Notes under the pieces: model-generated
What the model was told of the DNA's origin: nothing
What the model saw: the letters and a program-made list of their open reading frames with translations, nothing else
Databases searched by the model: none
DNA from: an uncultured Sneathia sp.
Lineage (GTDB): Bacteria; Fusobacteriota; Fusobacteriia; Fusobacteriales; Leptotrichiaceae
DNA: 16,524 nt
Reading direction: 5' to 3'
Assembly (NCBI GenBank): GCA_902494065.1
Contig: CABURZ010000022.1
Coordinates: 1-16,524 of the forward strand
Translations under genes and position numbers: made by a program
In this document: piece after piece, positions 7,561 to 15,256 of the stretch
Position numbering within the stretch: the stretch's first letter is position 1
How the letters are laid out: every line of letters begins with the position of its first letter

Positions 7561-8176
7561 CTAAACCACCTCTAATTATATCATTTTGTTCAAAATTTTT
7601 GTATAGCAAAAACGAACTTATTGAAAAATTCAATGCACTATAGTACGATAAAAGTGAAGAATTGTTTATTATAAAGGCAAATATATCCTTTTGTGTTATA
7701 ATATTTATATGTAAAAACTTTATTTTTAATATCAATATTATTGATAAAAAACATGATATTATTAAAACATTTAAAACATATACAGCAAGCATAGTTGTTA
7801 AACGATTTCTTACTAATTCTAATGAAAAATGCAAGGTATCTTTAGCATTTAATGTTCTATATAAAACCATTATAGGTATAAATAAAAGAAAGAATGAAAA
7901 ATATGGTATATGCAATATTAAAAATAAAAGTACATATGAAATAATAACTCTTATACTTATTTTTAAATTTTTATATATTACTTTTTGTAAAATACAATAA
8001 ATTATTAAATATATTAGTGCACTAAAACCTATACTTAAAAAATAATATTTTTTCAAAAGAAAATCAAATCCAAAAAATATAGGCACGCTTGGTATTAAAA
8101 ACAGAACAAAAATATAGTATGTAAGATAAAGATGTCCTAATATACTTAAATTTTTTGAATTTATTTTATTTCTCAT
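7553..8176 (-). CDS. Multi-pass membrane protein of unknown function
   Basis: I do not recognise this 207-residue protein. It is strongly hydrophobic, with about five or six membrane segments (near residues 10-35, 44-64, 77-110 as two closely spaced helices, 128-150 and 165-192) and short Lys-rich loops. No catalytic motif or signal sequence stands out. It lies between the DhaM-like gene (2 bases away) and rimM (8-base overlap), so it is made with translation and PTS genes, but that context does not define a role. A weak AAAGG ribosome-binding site precedes the ATG. Confidence 0.7.
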   Translation of the reverse strand: MRNKINSKNLSILGHLYLTYYIFVLFLIPSVPIFFGFDFLLKKYYFLSIGFSALIYLIIYCILQKVIYKNLKISIRVIISYVLLFLILHIPYFSFFLLFIPIMVLYRTLNAKDTLHFSLELVRNRLTTMLAVYVLNVLIISCFLSIILILKIKFLHINIITQKDIFAFIINNSSLLSYYSALNFSISSFLLYKNFEQNDIIRGGLDE

Positions 8177-8178
8177 TA

Positions 8179-8565
8179 TTATTTAACCTTTCTGAAATTT
8201 TTGCTATCTTCAGCTATAGTTTTTAATTGTATTAAATCTACATCTATATCATTGCCTGCAACTGCTGATATAGCTCCTTCTAAAATAGGAGCATCCGCTA
8301 TTTTTACATCTATTTGTCCTTTTAACATTTCTTTTGCTTGTAAAGCCATATCAATTGAGCTACCAAGATCAACTAAAACTAAAACTCCTTCACCATCATT
8401 TGCTTTTTTTATAGATTCTACAATAAATTCAGTCGTTGTTCCAAATGGTATATGTTTATCTGAACCATTTACAATATTAAAATCACTTGTCTTAAAAACA
8501 TTCAAAAAATCTATTAAATTGTCTACAATGTCAGTTGAATGACATACTATTACTACTCCTACCAT
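8179..8565 (-). CDS. dhaM: DhaM-type PTS IIA phosphocarrier (dihydroxyacetone kinase phosphotransfer subunit)
   Basis: This is a stand-alone EIIA-Man-like domain of 128 residues. The first strand ends in 'VGVVIVCHS', putting the phosphorylatable histidine at His9, as in DhaM. 'PFGTTTEFIVESI' (45-57) and 'GVLVLVDLGSSIDMALQA' (79-96) match the DhaM fold, where an Asp-x-Gly-Ser loop follows a hydrophobic strand. DhaM receives phosphate from HPr/Enzyme I and passes it to the ADP bound in DhaL, driving phosphorylation of dihydroxyacetone by DhaK. No dhaK or dhaL is in the window, so the partner must be elsewhere or different. Its ATG overlaps the stop of the SPOUT methyltransferase gene by one base (TAATG), with a GGGGGAA ribosome-binding site. 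An EIIA of the mannose class is the main alternative. Confidence 0.8.
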   Translation of the reverse strand: MVGVVIVCHSTDIVDNLIDFLNVFKTSDFNIVNGSDKHIPFGTTTEFIVESIKKANDGEGVLVLVDLGSSIDMALQAKEMLKGQIDVKIADAPILEGAISAVAGNDIDVDLIQLKTIAEDSKNFRKVK

Positions 8566-9128
8566 TACTTTTCCCCCAACAATCTATCAAGTATTATACT
8601 AACAGCTGCACGAACTGATAAGTGGTTATATTTAGTATTCCCCCTTATAGGTTCTATTATTTTATACGACATATCCATAACTTCGTCAGTCAATCCAAAT
8701 CCTGTACCAAATAAAAGAAGTATGGGATCTTCTATTTCAAAAATTAATTTACTCATATCACTAAAACTTATACTATTCTCATGTATTTTTGCTGATGTGG
8801 TAACTATTTTAGGACATTTCCCTGTTAATTTTTCAATACTCTCCATAGCTTCTTTTATAGAACTTACTACTCTAGTATTAAAAAATGCTTCATTTCTATC
8901 TTTATTAAAGCCTATACCATCACCCTGTTGCCAAAATCCCATTATTCTTTTTGTTAGTTCTATTTGAGACTTAACTGGTGTTATAATATAGTATTTATTT
9001 ATATCATAAGTTCTACTTGTTCTTGATATATCATGAATATCAAAATTTGTAACAGATGTTGCAACTATTTCTTTATTTTTATTATACACTGGGTAATGAA
9101 CTAAACCCACAAAAATCATATTTCTCAT
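8565..9128 (-). CDS. SPOUT-class RNA methyltransferase, TM1570-like (Methyltrn_RNA_4)
   Basis: The 187-residue protein looks like the SAM-dependent RNA methyltransferase family typified by Thermotoga TM1570. It begins 'IFVGLVHYPVYNK' (5-17), followed by 'TSVTNFDIHDISRTSRTY' (24-41). The C-terminal knot region contains 'LLLFGTGFGLTDEV' (137-150) and 'YNHLSVRAAVSIILDRLLG' (167-185), the SPOUT SAM-binding loops. The target nucleotide is not established for this family, to my knowledge. The annotated ATG at 9128 lies one base after the CCA-gene stop and has no good ribosome-binding site. A second ATG at 9119 would start directly at the conserved strand and is an equally plausible start. Its clustering with rimM-trmD fits a role in tRNA or rRNA modification. 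Confidence 0.85.
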   Translation of the reverse strand: MRNMIFVGLVHYPVYNKNKEIVATSVTNFDIHDISRTSRTYDINKYYIITPVKSQIELTKRIMGFWQQGDGIGFNKDRNEAFFNTRVVSSIKEAMESIEKLTGKCPKIVTTSAKIHENSISFSDMSKLIFEIEDPILLLFGTGFGLTDEVMDMSYKIIEPIRGNTKYNHLSVRAAVSIILDRLLGEK

Positions 9129-9129
9129 A

Positions 9130-10830
9130 TTAATATAAATATAGCATTGCTTGTTTCAAAATATTTCTTTGTGCAGAAAAAGTTAAAACTTTTAGTGCTT
9201 CTTTATAACTAAGCCATTTTGCACTAGATAATTCAAATTCGTCCACTTGTATATCGTAATTTTTAGCATATGCTAAATATACACTGACTTCTTTAAAAAT
9301 TTCTCCCTGTATAACGTATTTTAAAGTTTTTCTAAATTCATTTGAAACTATTTCAATATCTATATTTGTCTCCTCCTTCGTTTCTCTTATAGCAGCTTCT
9401 ATTTCAGTTTCATTTTTTTCTACATGACCTTTAGGAAATCCAAAACTCCCTTCTCCACTTGCACGTATTATCAAAAATTCATATTTACCATTATTTTTTC
9501 TATACACAACTGCACCTGAACTTTTTTCATAAAAAATTTTTTTATTTGGCAAATATTTTTTTAGGACATATGTTATAATCTCATATTTAGAATTAGGTAT
9601 TTCTCCTTTTAATATAGAGTTAAATACATCTAACCTTATTTCTAGTATCTTTTTACTATCAAAGCCTAAATTATATAAATCTACACCATCTAACTCCACA
9701 CTTGATAAAAAGACTGGTTCTTCTGCCATATACAATATTTGAATGTTGTATAGTAGCTTATGAATATGTACTATATCATAATCAAATAGTATTACAATCA
9801 AATTAAATAGTTTGCAAACATTTTTATTATTTACCAAATCAAGTAACATTCTTTTTAGCATAATAAGTGTAGGTCTTTTATTTACTATATTGTGATAATA
9901 AATATAGTGTTTTACAGTATTTACTTTTTGTGTATTTAAAAATTTTTTTCTAAATTCTTCATAATATGCAACACTATCATTTTCATAAAATCTTTCTGTT
10001 TCTATGCTAGGCTTTCCTGAAAAAGAAAAAAGACATGCATATATCATTTCTAAATCTATAATTTTATAACTCTGTATTAATTTTTTATATTTTCTACATA
10101 TCAATTCAAAAACTTCATGATTAAAAGTTTTATTTGAAAATGGTGAAATGAAATATTTCAAAATATCTAACTCAAACATCTTTTTTAATGCTACATCCGC
10201 ATACTTTGATAAAAGTATTTTATTAAATTCTAATATCAAACGCTCATAAGAAAAAATAGAAAATAAATTTTTATCCTTAGACATTTGAGATATTGTTTTT
10301 TCTAAATCACTATCAAAAGAAAAGTTTAATTTTGCCATAAACCTAAAAGCACGCAATATTCTAATTCTATCTTCATAAAGCCTATCACTAGATTTACCAA
10401 TAGTTCTTATTATTCCTCTATTTAGATCTTTCATACTCTGTGTTAAATCTATTATTTTTTCATCGTAATAAAATGCATTTATAGTAAAATCTCTTCTTTT
10501 AACATCATCTTTTATGTCATCTACAAAATTTATGTATTTAGGATTTCTACCATCTAGAACTCCTATATCTTCCCTTAATCGTGCAATTTCATATTTTTTA
10601 TCATTTACTTTAAGTGAAACTATATGATATTTTTCGTTTGCAACAATAGGATTGTATTCTTTTAATATCTCAAGAACACTATCTTTTGATAAATTTGTCG
10701 CTATATCAATATCTTTAGTATACTCACCTAGTAAAGTATCTCTAATATATCCTCCAACTATATATACTTTACCATGCATTTTTAATTTATTAAATATATC
10801 CCTTGTTGTATTATCTAAAACTAACTCCAT
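9130..10830 (-). CDS. cca: CCA-adding tRNA nucleotidyltransferase with C-terminal Nudix hydrolase domain
   Basis: This 566-residue fusion has two enzymes. Residues 1-430 are a class II tRNA nucleotidyltransferase: 'VGGYIRDTLLG' (25-35), the metal-binding DID at Asp40/Asp42, 'RRDFTINAFYYD' (112-123) and 'RLYEDRIRILRAFRFMAKL' (150-168), followed by a helical body. It adds or repairs the 3' CCA of tRNAs; poly(A) polymerase is the alternative reading. Residues 437-566 are a Nudix domain with a near-canonical box starting at Gly468 (GHVEKNE, then RETKEE at 482-487) preceded by 'GFPKG'. This resembles Ap4A-type hydrolases; the usual late Gly of the box is Asn. The two domains share one continuous frame with no internal ribosome-binding site seen. 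The ATG overlaps the rsmB stop (TAATG). How the Nudix activity serves tRNA repair is unknown. Confidence 0.93.
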   Translation of the reverse strand: MELVLDNTTRDIFNKLKMHGKVYIVGGYIRDTLLGEYTKDIDIATNLSKDSVLEILKEYNPIVANEKYHIVSLKVNDKKYEIARLREDIGVLDGRNPKYINFVDDIKDDVKRRDFTINAFYYDEKIIDLTQSMKDLNRGIIRTIGKSSDRLYEDRIRILRAFRFMAKLNFSFDSDLEKTISQMSKDKNLFSIFSYERLILEFNKILLSKYADVALKKMFELDILKYFISPFSNKTFNHEVFELICRKYKKLIQSYKIIDLEMIYACLFSFSGKPSIETERFYENDSVAYYEEFRKKFLNTQKVNTVKHYIYYHNIVNKRPTLIMLKRMLLDLVNNKNVCKLFNLIVILFDYDIVHIHKLLYNIQILYMAEEPVFLSSVELDGVDLYNLGFDSKKILEIRLDVFNSILKGEIPNSKYEIITYVLKKYLPNKKIFYEKSSGAVVYRKNNGKYEFLIIRASGEGSFGFPKGHVEKNETEIEAAIRETKEETNIDIEIVSNEFRKTLKYVIQGEIFKEVSVYLAYAKNYDIQVDEFELSSAKWLSYKEALKVLTFSAQRNILKQAMLYLY

Positions 10831-12113
10831 TATCTTTTTTTCTTCCTTAATTTTATAATATAGAAATTATCTAGATATTCATTTTCATAGCTTAAATATA
10901 CTCCACCTACTTCATCTTTAATATACTTGACTCCTTCTGGTATATATAAGTCCATTACTTCTAAATTATCATATTTTTCCAAAATGTATCTTATATTATT
11001 TGTATTTTCATTTTTTGTTATAGTACAAGTGCTATATACCAAACTTCCACCATCTTTTAAATATTTTAGATTAGCCTCTATAATATTTTTTTGTAATTTT
11101 TTTAATGCTTTTATATCTGATAATTTTAAATTATATATTTTCTCAGGTTTACGCTTTATAACTCCTAACCCTGAGCAAGGTACATCTAATAAAATTTTAT
11201 CAAAATATTTAAGCTCAAAATTATTGTCAACACTTGCATCTTTTAATAAAATTTCCATATTTTTAAATCCATAAAGTGATTTTACTTCTTCTAAAATGCT
11301 TATTTTATGCTCATATATATCACATGCATAAAGTTTTTTTGGATTACTCATACTTAAAATACAACTTGCTTTACCTCCTGGGCTACTACAAGCATCTAAA
11401 ATAACATCATCATCTTTAGCATCAACATTTTTACTTACTATATATGAAGCAGCATCTTGAACAAAATATTCATCTTTTTTAAATTTAGATAAATTTTTGC
11501 TTCTTTTTAAATAAAAAACTTCTTCTACTCTAAAAACAATATCATCTTTTAAAATATCATAAAATTTATCTAATGAAATTTTATTTTTATTTGCTCTAAC
11601 AGCTATGTACGATCTTTTCTTTAAAGACTTTAATATATCTATATATTCTTCTTTAAAATCAATTTTAATTTTTTCAACTAACCATTTAGGATATGAGTAT
11701 TTTATATTTATTAATCCTTTTTCATCAATTTCTTTATTTATTTTCTGTATATTTTCAGAAATTTTATTTAAAACTGAATTCACAAATTTTGCTTGATGTA
11801 CACTTTCTTTTTTTGCTATTTCATTTGCCTCGTAAATAACTCCTATACTATCTCCATTTGTAAAAAGCATTTGTGCTACAGATATTCTTAGTAAATGATG
11901 AATTTTTCTTTTACTTACATTTTTAGTAAAATAATCTATGACATAATCTATATATATTAAATTTTTTAAAACTTCATTTAAAATATTTTTCACAAAGGCT
12001 TTTTGTTCATAGCTATAGTTTTTTATCATAAAATAATAATTTAACTCTATATTACTATATTTTTTCTTTTCTATTATGTTATCTAATATTTTTATTATAT
12101 CTTCTTTTATCAT
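10830..12113 (-). CDS. rsmB: 16S rRNA (cytosine967-C5)-methyltransferase RsmB
   Basis: RsmB makes m5C967 in 16S rRNA. The 427-residue length is usual. Residues 1-130 form the NusB-like RNA-binding domain ('HHLLRISVAQMLF', 72-84; 'AKFVNSVLNKI', 108-118). The Rossmann methyltransferase domain follows, with SAM motif 'DACSSPGGKAS' (240-250), 'DVPCSGLGV' (Cys313) and 'YSTCTI' (Cys363). These are the two cysteines that hold and release the target base in this class. The ATG comes 3 bases after the alanine racemase stop, in the same reading frame, with only a weak purine-rich ribosome-binding site (AAAGTTGAGAA), so coupling to alr translation is likely. Confidence 0.95.
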   Translation of the reverse strand: MIKEDIIKILDNIIEKKKYSNIELNYYFMIKNYSYEQKAFVKNILNEVLKNLIYIDYVIDYFTKNVSKRKIHHLLRISVAQMLFTNGDSIGVIYEANEIAKKESVHQAKFVNSVLNKISENIQKINKEIDEKGLINIKYSYPKWLVEKIKIDFKEEYIDILKSLKKRSYIAVRANKNKISLDKFYDILKDDIVFRVEEVFYLKRSKNLSKFKKDEYFVQDAASYIVSKNVDAKDDDVILDACSSPGGKASCILSMSNPKKLYACDIYEHKISILEEVKSLYGFKNMEILLKDASVDNNFELKYFDKILLDVPCSGLGVIKRKPEKIYNLKLSDIKALKKLQKNIIEANLKYLKDGGSLVYSTCTITKNENTNNIRYILEKYDNLEVMDLYIPEGVKYIKDEVGGVYLSYENEYLDNFYIIKLRKKKR

Positions 12114-12116
12114 TTC

Positions 12117-12983
12117 TCAACTTTCTATAATTATTCTAGGTATATATGTTGATAAACTAGCTAATTGCTTTTCTGATTTTATATCTACATATACATATTT
12201 ACCTATATCTTCAGTTATAGGCATATACATCATATCCATACATGCATTTTTTATATTAATATCCTTATACCCTAATTCTAATATAGCTATATCCATATCT
12301 TTTTTAGCTATATTATTGCTCCCATAAAAAATATATTCACCTTTTTTTATACTTCTTTTTTGCAAAACCTTTACTCTTAGTGTACATGACTTTAAAAATC
12401 CATAATTGAATCCATATAGTCCCATACCTATTCTGCAGTAATCGTATTTATTTTTAAAATTAAGCATAGCTTCTGTTGAAAAAAGATGTGTTTTTACGTT
12501 TTTATAAAATTTACAAATTTCATCAAATTTTTTTATTTGATCATTAACTCTTTTTTTATTATATGCATCAGCTATATGTGAATATACGCTAATTACATTA
12601 TCGTATTCTATAGGTTTGTCAAATCCTAGTCTATTTAATCCAGTGTTAAATGATAAATGAACTCCCATCCCCTTATATTTTTCCAAATGTTCTCTACAAA
12701 AGGCAGTGGGTTCAAATTTATATTTTTTCAACAAACTTACATCTTTTTTATCTACATCACCTAATATTAATATACTGCTATCTTCACATATTCTTCTTAA
12801 CCTTAATGCTTCATCTACATTACTTACTGCAAACATTTTTTCTTTTTTTAATATTTTAGCAATATTTTCTATTCCAAATCCATAAGCATTTGCTTTAAGT
12901 ACATATATATTATCTTTCGAATATATTTTAATTTTTTCTAAATTACTTATTATGCTTTTTTTGTAAATTAATAATTCTGCCAT
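12117..12983 (-). CDS. alr: Alanine racemase, unusually short
   Basis: Alr is a PLP enzyme that interconverts L- and D-alanine for peptidoglycan. The key residues are in place: the PLP lysine Lys30 in 'VLKANAYGFG', the substrate-loop 'FNTGLNRLGF' (112-121), 'RIGMGLYG' with Arg184, the second catalytic base Tyr220 in 'FYGSNN', 'LELGY' (235-239), 'CMDMM' (248-252), and a normal family ending 'IPRIIIES'. At 288 residues it is about 75-100 shorter than usual, because several loops are reduced, not because it is broken. It could be a divergent family member with another substrate, but the catalytic pair argues for racemase. The start (AGGG ribosome-binding site) lies 41 bases inside the upstream membrane-protein gene. 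Confidence 0.87.
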   Translation of the reverse strand: MAELLIYKKSIISNLEKIKIYSKDNIYVLKANAYGFGIENIAKILKKEKMFAVSNVDEALRLRRICEDSSILILGDVDKKDVSLLKKYKFEPTAFCREHLEKYKGMGVHLSFNTGLNRLGFDKPIEYDNVISVYSHIADAYNKKRVNDQIKKFDEICKFYKNVKTHLFSTEAMLNFKNKYDYCRIGMGLYGFNYGFLKSCTLRVKVLQKRSIKKGEYIFYGSNNIAKKDMDIAILELGYKDINIKNACMDMMYMPITEDIGKYVYVDIKSEKQLASLSTYIPRIIIES

Positions 12984-13464
12984 ATTTCCCTAATCCATAA
13001 GTTACTATTATTGCTATAATTTCTAAAATTGATTCAATATTTATTAAACTTTCAAAAATATTTAAGTATGCTACTATTACAAATAGTACAGATAAAATTC
13101 TATATTTTTTAACTGTATATGCCTCATTTAAAAAATATAGATTAGACAACAAATAAAGCCATTTTGAAATTGTTACTATAAACATAAAAAATCCATTTAT
13201 TGTAACCAAATCACTGACGTATGTACTTGCGTTTATAGCACATGTAATTAGCATTGAAAAAACTAGTATGTAAAGACATATATTTTTATACTTCATATTA
13301 AGATCAGTATATATACCACTAAAATATATTAAATATTGACTAATCAACACAATACCTCCTATTGTAATAAATAGACTTGGTATCACATGGCTACGCATAA
13401 AATATTTAAATATTAATAATATAATTATTATAAATATATTAATGTCATTTTTAAATTTTTTCAT
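12943..13464 (-). CDS. Small multi-pass membrane protein of unknown function
   Basis: I do not recognise this 173-residue protein. It is mostly hydrophobic, with about five or six predicted membrane segments (near residues 8-22, 28-50, 61-80, 88-112, 122-140 and 144-158) and a basic tail ending KKHNK. No enzyme motif is visible. The gene overlaps the TPR/TolB-like gene by 14 bases at its start, with a GGAG ribosome-binding site inside that gene, and overlaps alr by 41 bases at its end. The tight overlap on both sides suggests coupled expression. A partnership with the upstream cytoplasmic TPR protein is possible but unproven. Confidence 0.7.
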   Translation of the reverse strand: MKKFKNDINIFIIIILLIFKYFMRSHVIPSLFITIGGIVLISQYLIYFSGIYTDLNMKYKNICLYILVFSMLITCAINASTYVSDLVTINGFFMFIVTISKWLYLLSNLYFLNEAYTVKKYRILSVLFVIVAYLNIFESLINIESILEIIAIIVTYGLGKYGRIINLQKKHNK

Positions 13465-15247
13465 TTTCTATTTTTTCTCCATAAATATAGTTAAATTGCT
13501 TTATTAATTTTTCATCATAATTATTACTTGCTATAACATCGTATATCTGTTGCTTGTAATTTGCCTTTATTTCAGGTAAAACTTTAGCTTGCTTATATAT
13601 TAATGATAGTGCCATACTAACATTATTTTTATCACCAGATTCTATACAATACTTCAATATTCTATCTGTTTCATATATTTTGTATATATTGTAAGCGTTA
13701 ACATTTAAAACAATGTCAATATAGTCAGTATAATATTCCATAAATTTTTTATCGTTAACATTTTTAAATTCTGAAGTAGCGTTAGTTATTGGTGTGATAA
13801 TACCTAGTGCTGTGTTAATAAATTTATTGATTACTTGATGACATACCTCAAGACTTCCGTTTGCTCTAAATCTATTAAGAGATTGTTTACCATTTAAATC
13901 ATAAGTATATATTTTAAGTCCAAATGCACCAAGTTCATCTAATACATCTATTTGTCCTGTTAAAATCATATCTAAATTAGGATTATACTCCTTTATATTC
14001 ATAAAAATTTCAGGTGTATATTCTTTTCTTTGTAATTTTACTCCTAATGCATCATATGTTAAAAGTGCAACATTTTGCAATTGTGTTAATAAGTACATTT
14101 TATCATTTAAGAATAAATGTATATTTTTAGTGAAATTTTTAAGCTCTTCTGGTGTTTTTACATTTTCAGACTCTTTTAATACAAAAGGTAAAACAAGGAC
14201 TTTATTACCTTCTCTTTTTTCTTTTTGTTCACTAAATAACATATTATATAAAGGTCCTGTAACTATCATGTTTTTGATTTTCCCCCAACCTTTATTACTA
14301 ATTAAATTCTCATATTGTGCAGTCTTCTCTAATTTTAATTTCTTTTCTAAAAATTTTTTTTCATATTCTGGAAAATATTGATTGTATTTTCCTTTATTAT
14401 ACATTTCACGTAATAATTCTAACCCTTTATCTAATTGATTATCTTTAAAATAGAAATTCAATACTATTTGATGTAATTGTATATCATCTGACATAATATC
14501 ATATTTAGGTAAAATATAGTTTTCAAATTCTACATATCTTTTTTTACTAAGTAATATATTTGCAACTTTTACTAAATGCTTATCTGTATTTGATAAATTT
14601 AAACTTTTAACTAAATTAAATATACCATCTTCTACATTACCTCTTGAATACTCTAATTCTGCTAATTCCATACATAGATAACATGAATTTGAATTTTCAG
14701 TAATGCTTTTTAGCCATTCATAATAATAATCCTCATTATTTTGTGATTTTATGTAATTTTGAAGCTTAATAATAGCATTTGTATTATTGTTATTCGTAGC
14801 AAAAGATAAAAATAGACTTTTCTCCATTCCAGCATAATCATGAATTTTTTCTTGTGAAAGTGCTAACTCATAATACATTCCATATGTAAGTTGATGACCA
14901 TCTTGCATACTATATTTCTCATAAACCTCTATTGCTTCTTTATACATTGCATTATTAACATAACATTGAAACATAAGATCTACACATCGTTTATTTTCCA
15001 TATTTTCATTATATAATTTAATACATATCTCAACAATATCTAATGCTGCTCCATACGTAATAGCAGTGTCTAACATATCGCATTTTGATATCAAACTATC
15101 TGTTTTATCTAAAAGTTCATTTAATTTGCTTAGCCATTTTTTCTTATCAACTTTTACCTTTTGACCTGAGTCATCTATTATATCTATATATTCTACTACT
15201 TCTTTTTCTTTTTTTTCTTCTGCTCTTTTAAAAAAATTAAAAAACAT
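13451..15247 (-). CDS. TPR-like protein with TolB-N-like domain, function unknown
   Basis: This 598-residue protein has no signal peptide and is probably cytoplasmic. After a highly charged start (residues 8-20), helical pairs typical of TPR-type solenoids run from about 55 to 315 ('YKEAIEVYEKY' at 102-112, 'YYELALSQEKIHDYAGMEKSL', 'ELAELEYSRGNVEDGIFNLVKS', 'LDKGLELLREMYNKGKY'). At residues 350-355 comes 'VLVLPF', followed about 75 residues later by 'DMILTGQI' (426-433). That pairing recalls the TolB N-terminal/FlgO-type fold found in several TPR-containing proteins. The C-terminal 130 residues are helical and unfamiliar. It follows mnmA by 9 bases with a good AGGAGAG ribosome-binding site. 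No catalytic motif is visible; a scaffold or sensor role is only a guess. Confidence 0.72.
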   Translation of the reverse strand: MFFNFFKRAEEKKEKEVVEYIDIIDDSGQKVKVDKKKWLSKLNELLDKTDSLISKCDMLDTAITYGAALDIVEICIKLYNENMENKRCVDLMFQCYVNNAMYKEAIEVYEKYSMQDGHQLTYGMYYELALSQEKIHDYAGMEKSLFLSFATNNNNTNAIIKLQNYIKSQNNEDYYYEWLKSITENSNSCYLCMELAELEYSRGNVEDGIFNLVKSLNLSNTDKHLVKVANILLSKKRYVEFENYILPKYDIMSDDIQLHQIVLNFYFKDNQLDKGLELLREMYNKGKYNQYFPEYEKKFLEKKLKLEKTAQYENLISNKGWGKIKNMIVTGPLYNMLFSEQKEKREGNKVLVLPFVLKESENVKTPEELKNFTKNIHLFLNDKMYLLTQLQNVALLTYDALGVKLQRKEYTPEIFMNIKEYNPNLDMILTGQIDVLDELGAFGLKIYTYDLNGKQSLNRFRANGSLEVCHQVINKFINTALGIITPITNATSEFKNVNDKKFMEYYTDYIDIVLNVNAYNIYKIYETDRILKYCIESGDKNNVSMALSLIYKQAKVLPEIKANYKQQIYDVIASNNYDEKLIKQFNYIYGEKIENEKI

Positions 15248-15256
15248 AATTCTCTC

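Noticed and set aside
7662..8967. Plus-strand open frames opposite the membrane-protein, dhaM and SPOUT genes (7662-8000, 8201-8542, 8539-8967)
   Set aside because: They lie antisense to well-supported genes, lack family motifs and ribosome-binding sites, and have low-complexity composition typical of antisense AT-rich frames.
12117..12983. Alanine racemase as a truncated pseudogene because of its length
   Set aside because: Both ends match the family ends and all catalytic residues are present, so it is compact, not broken.
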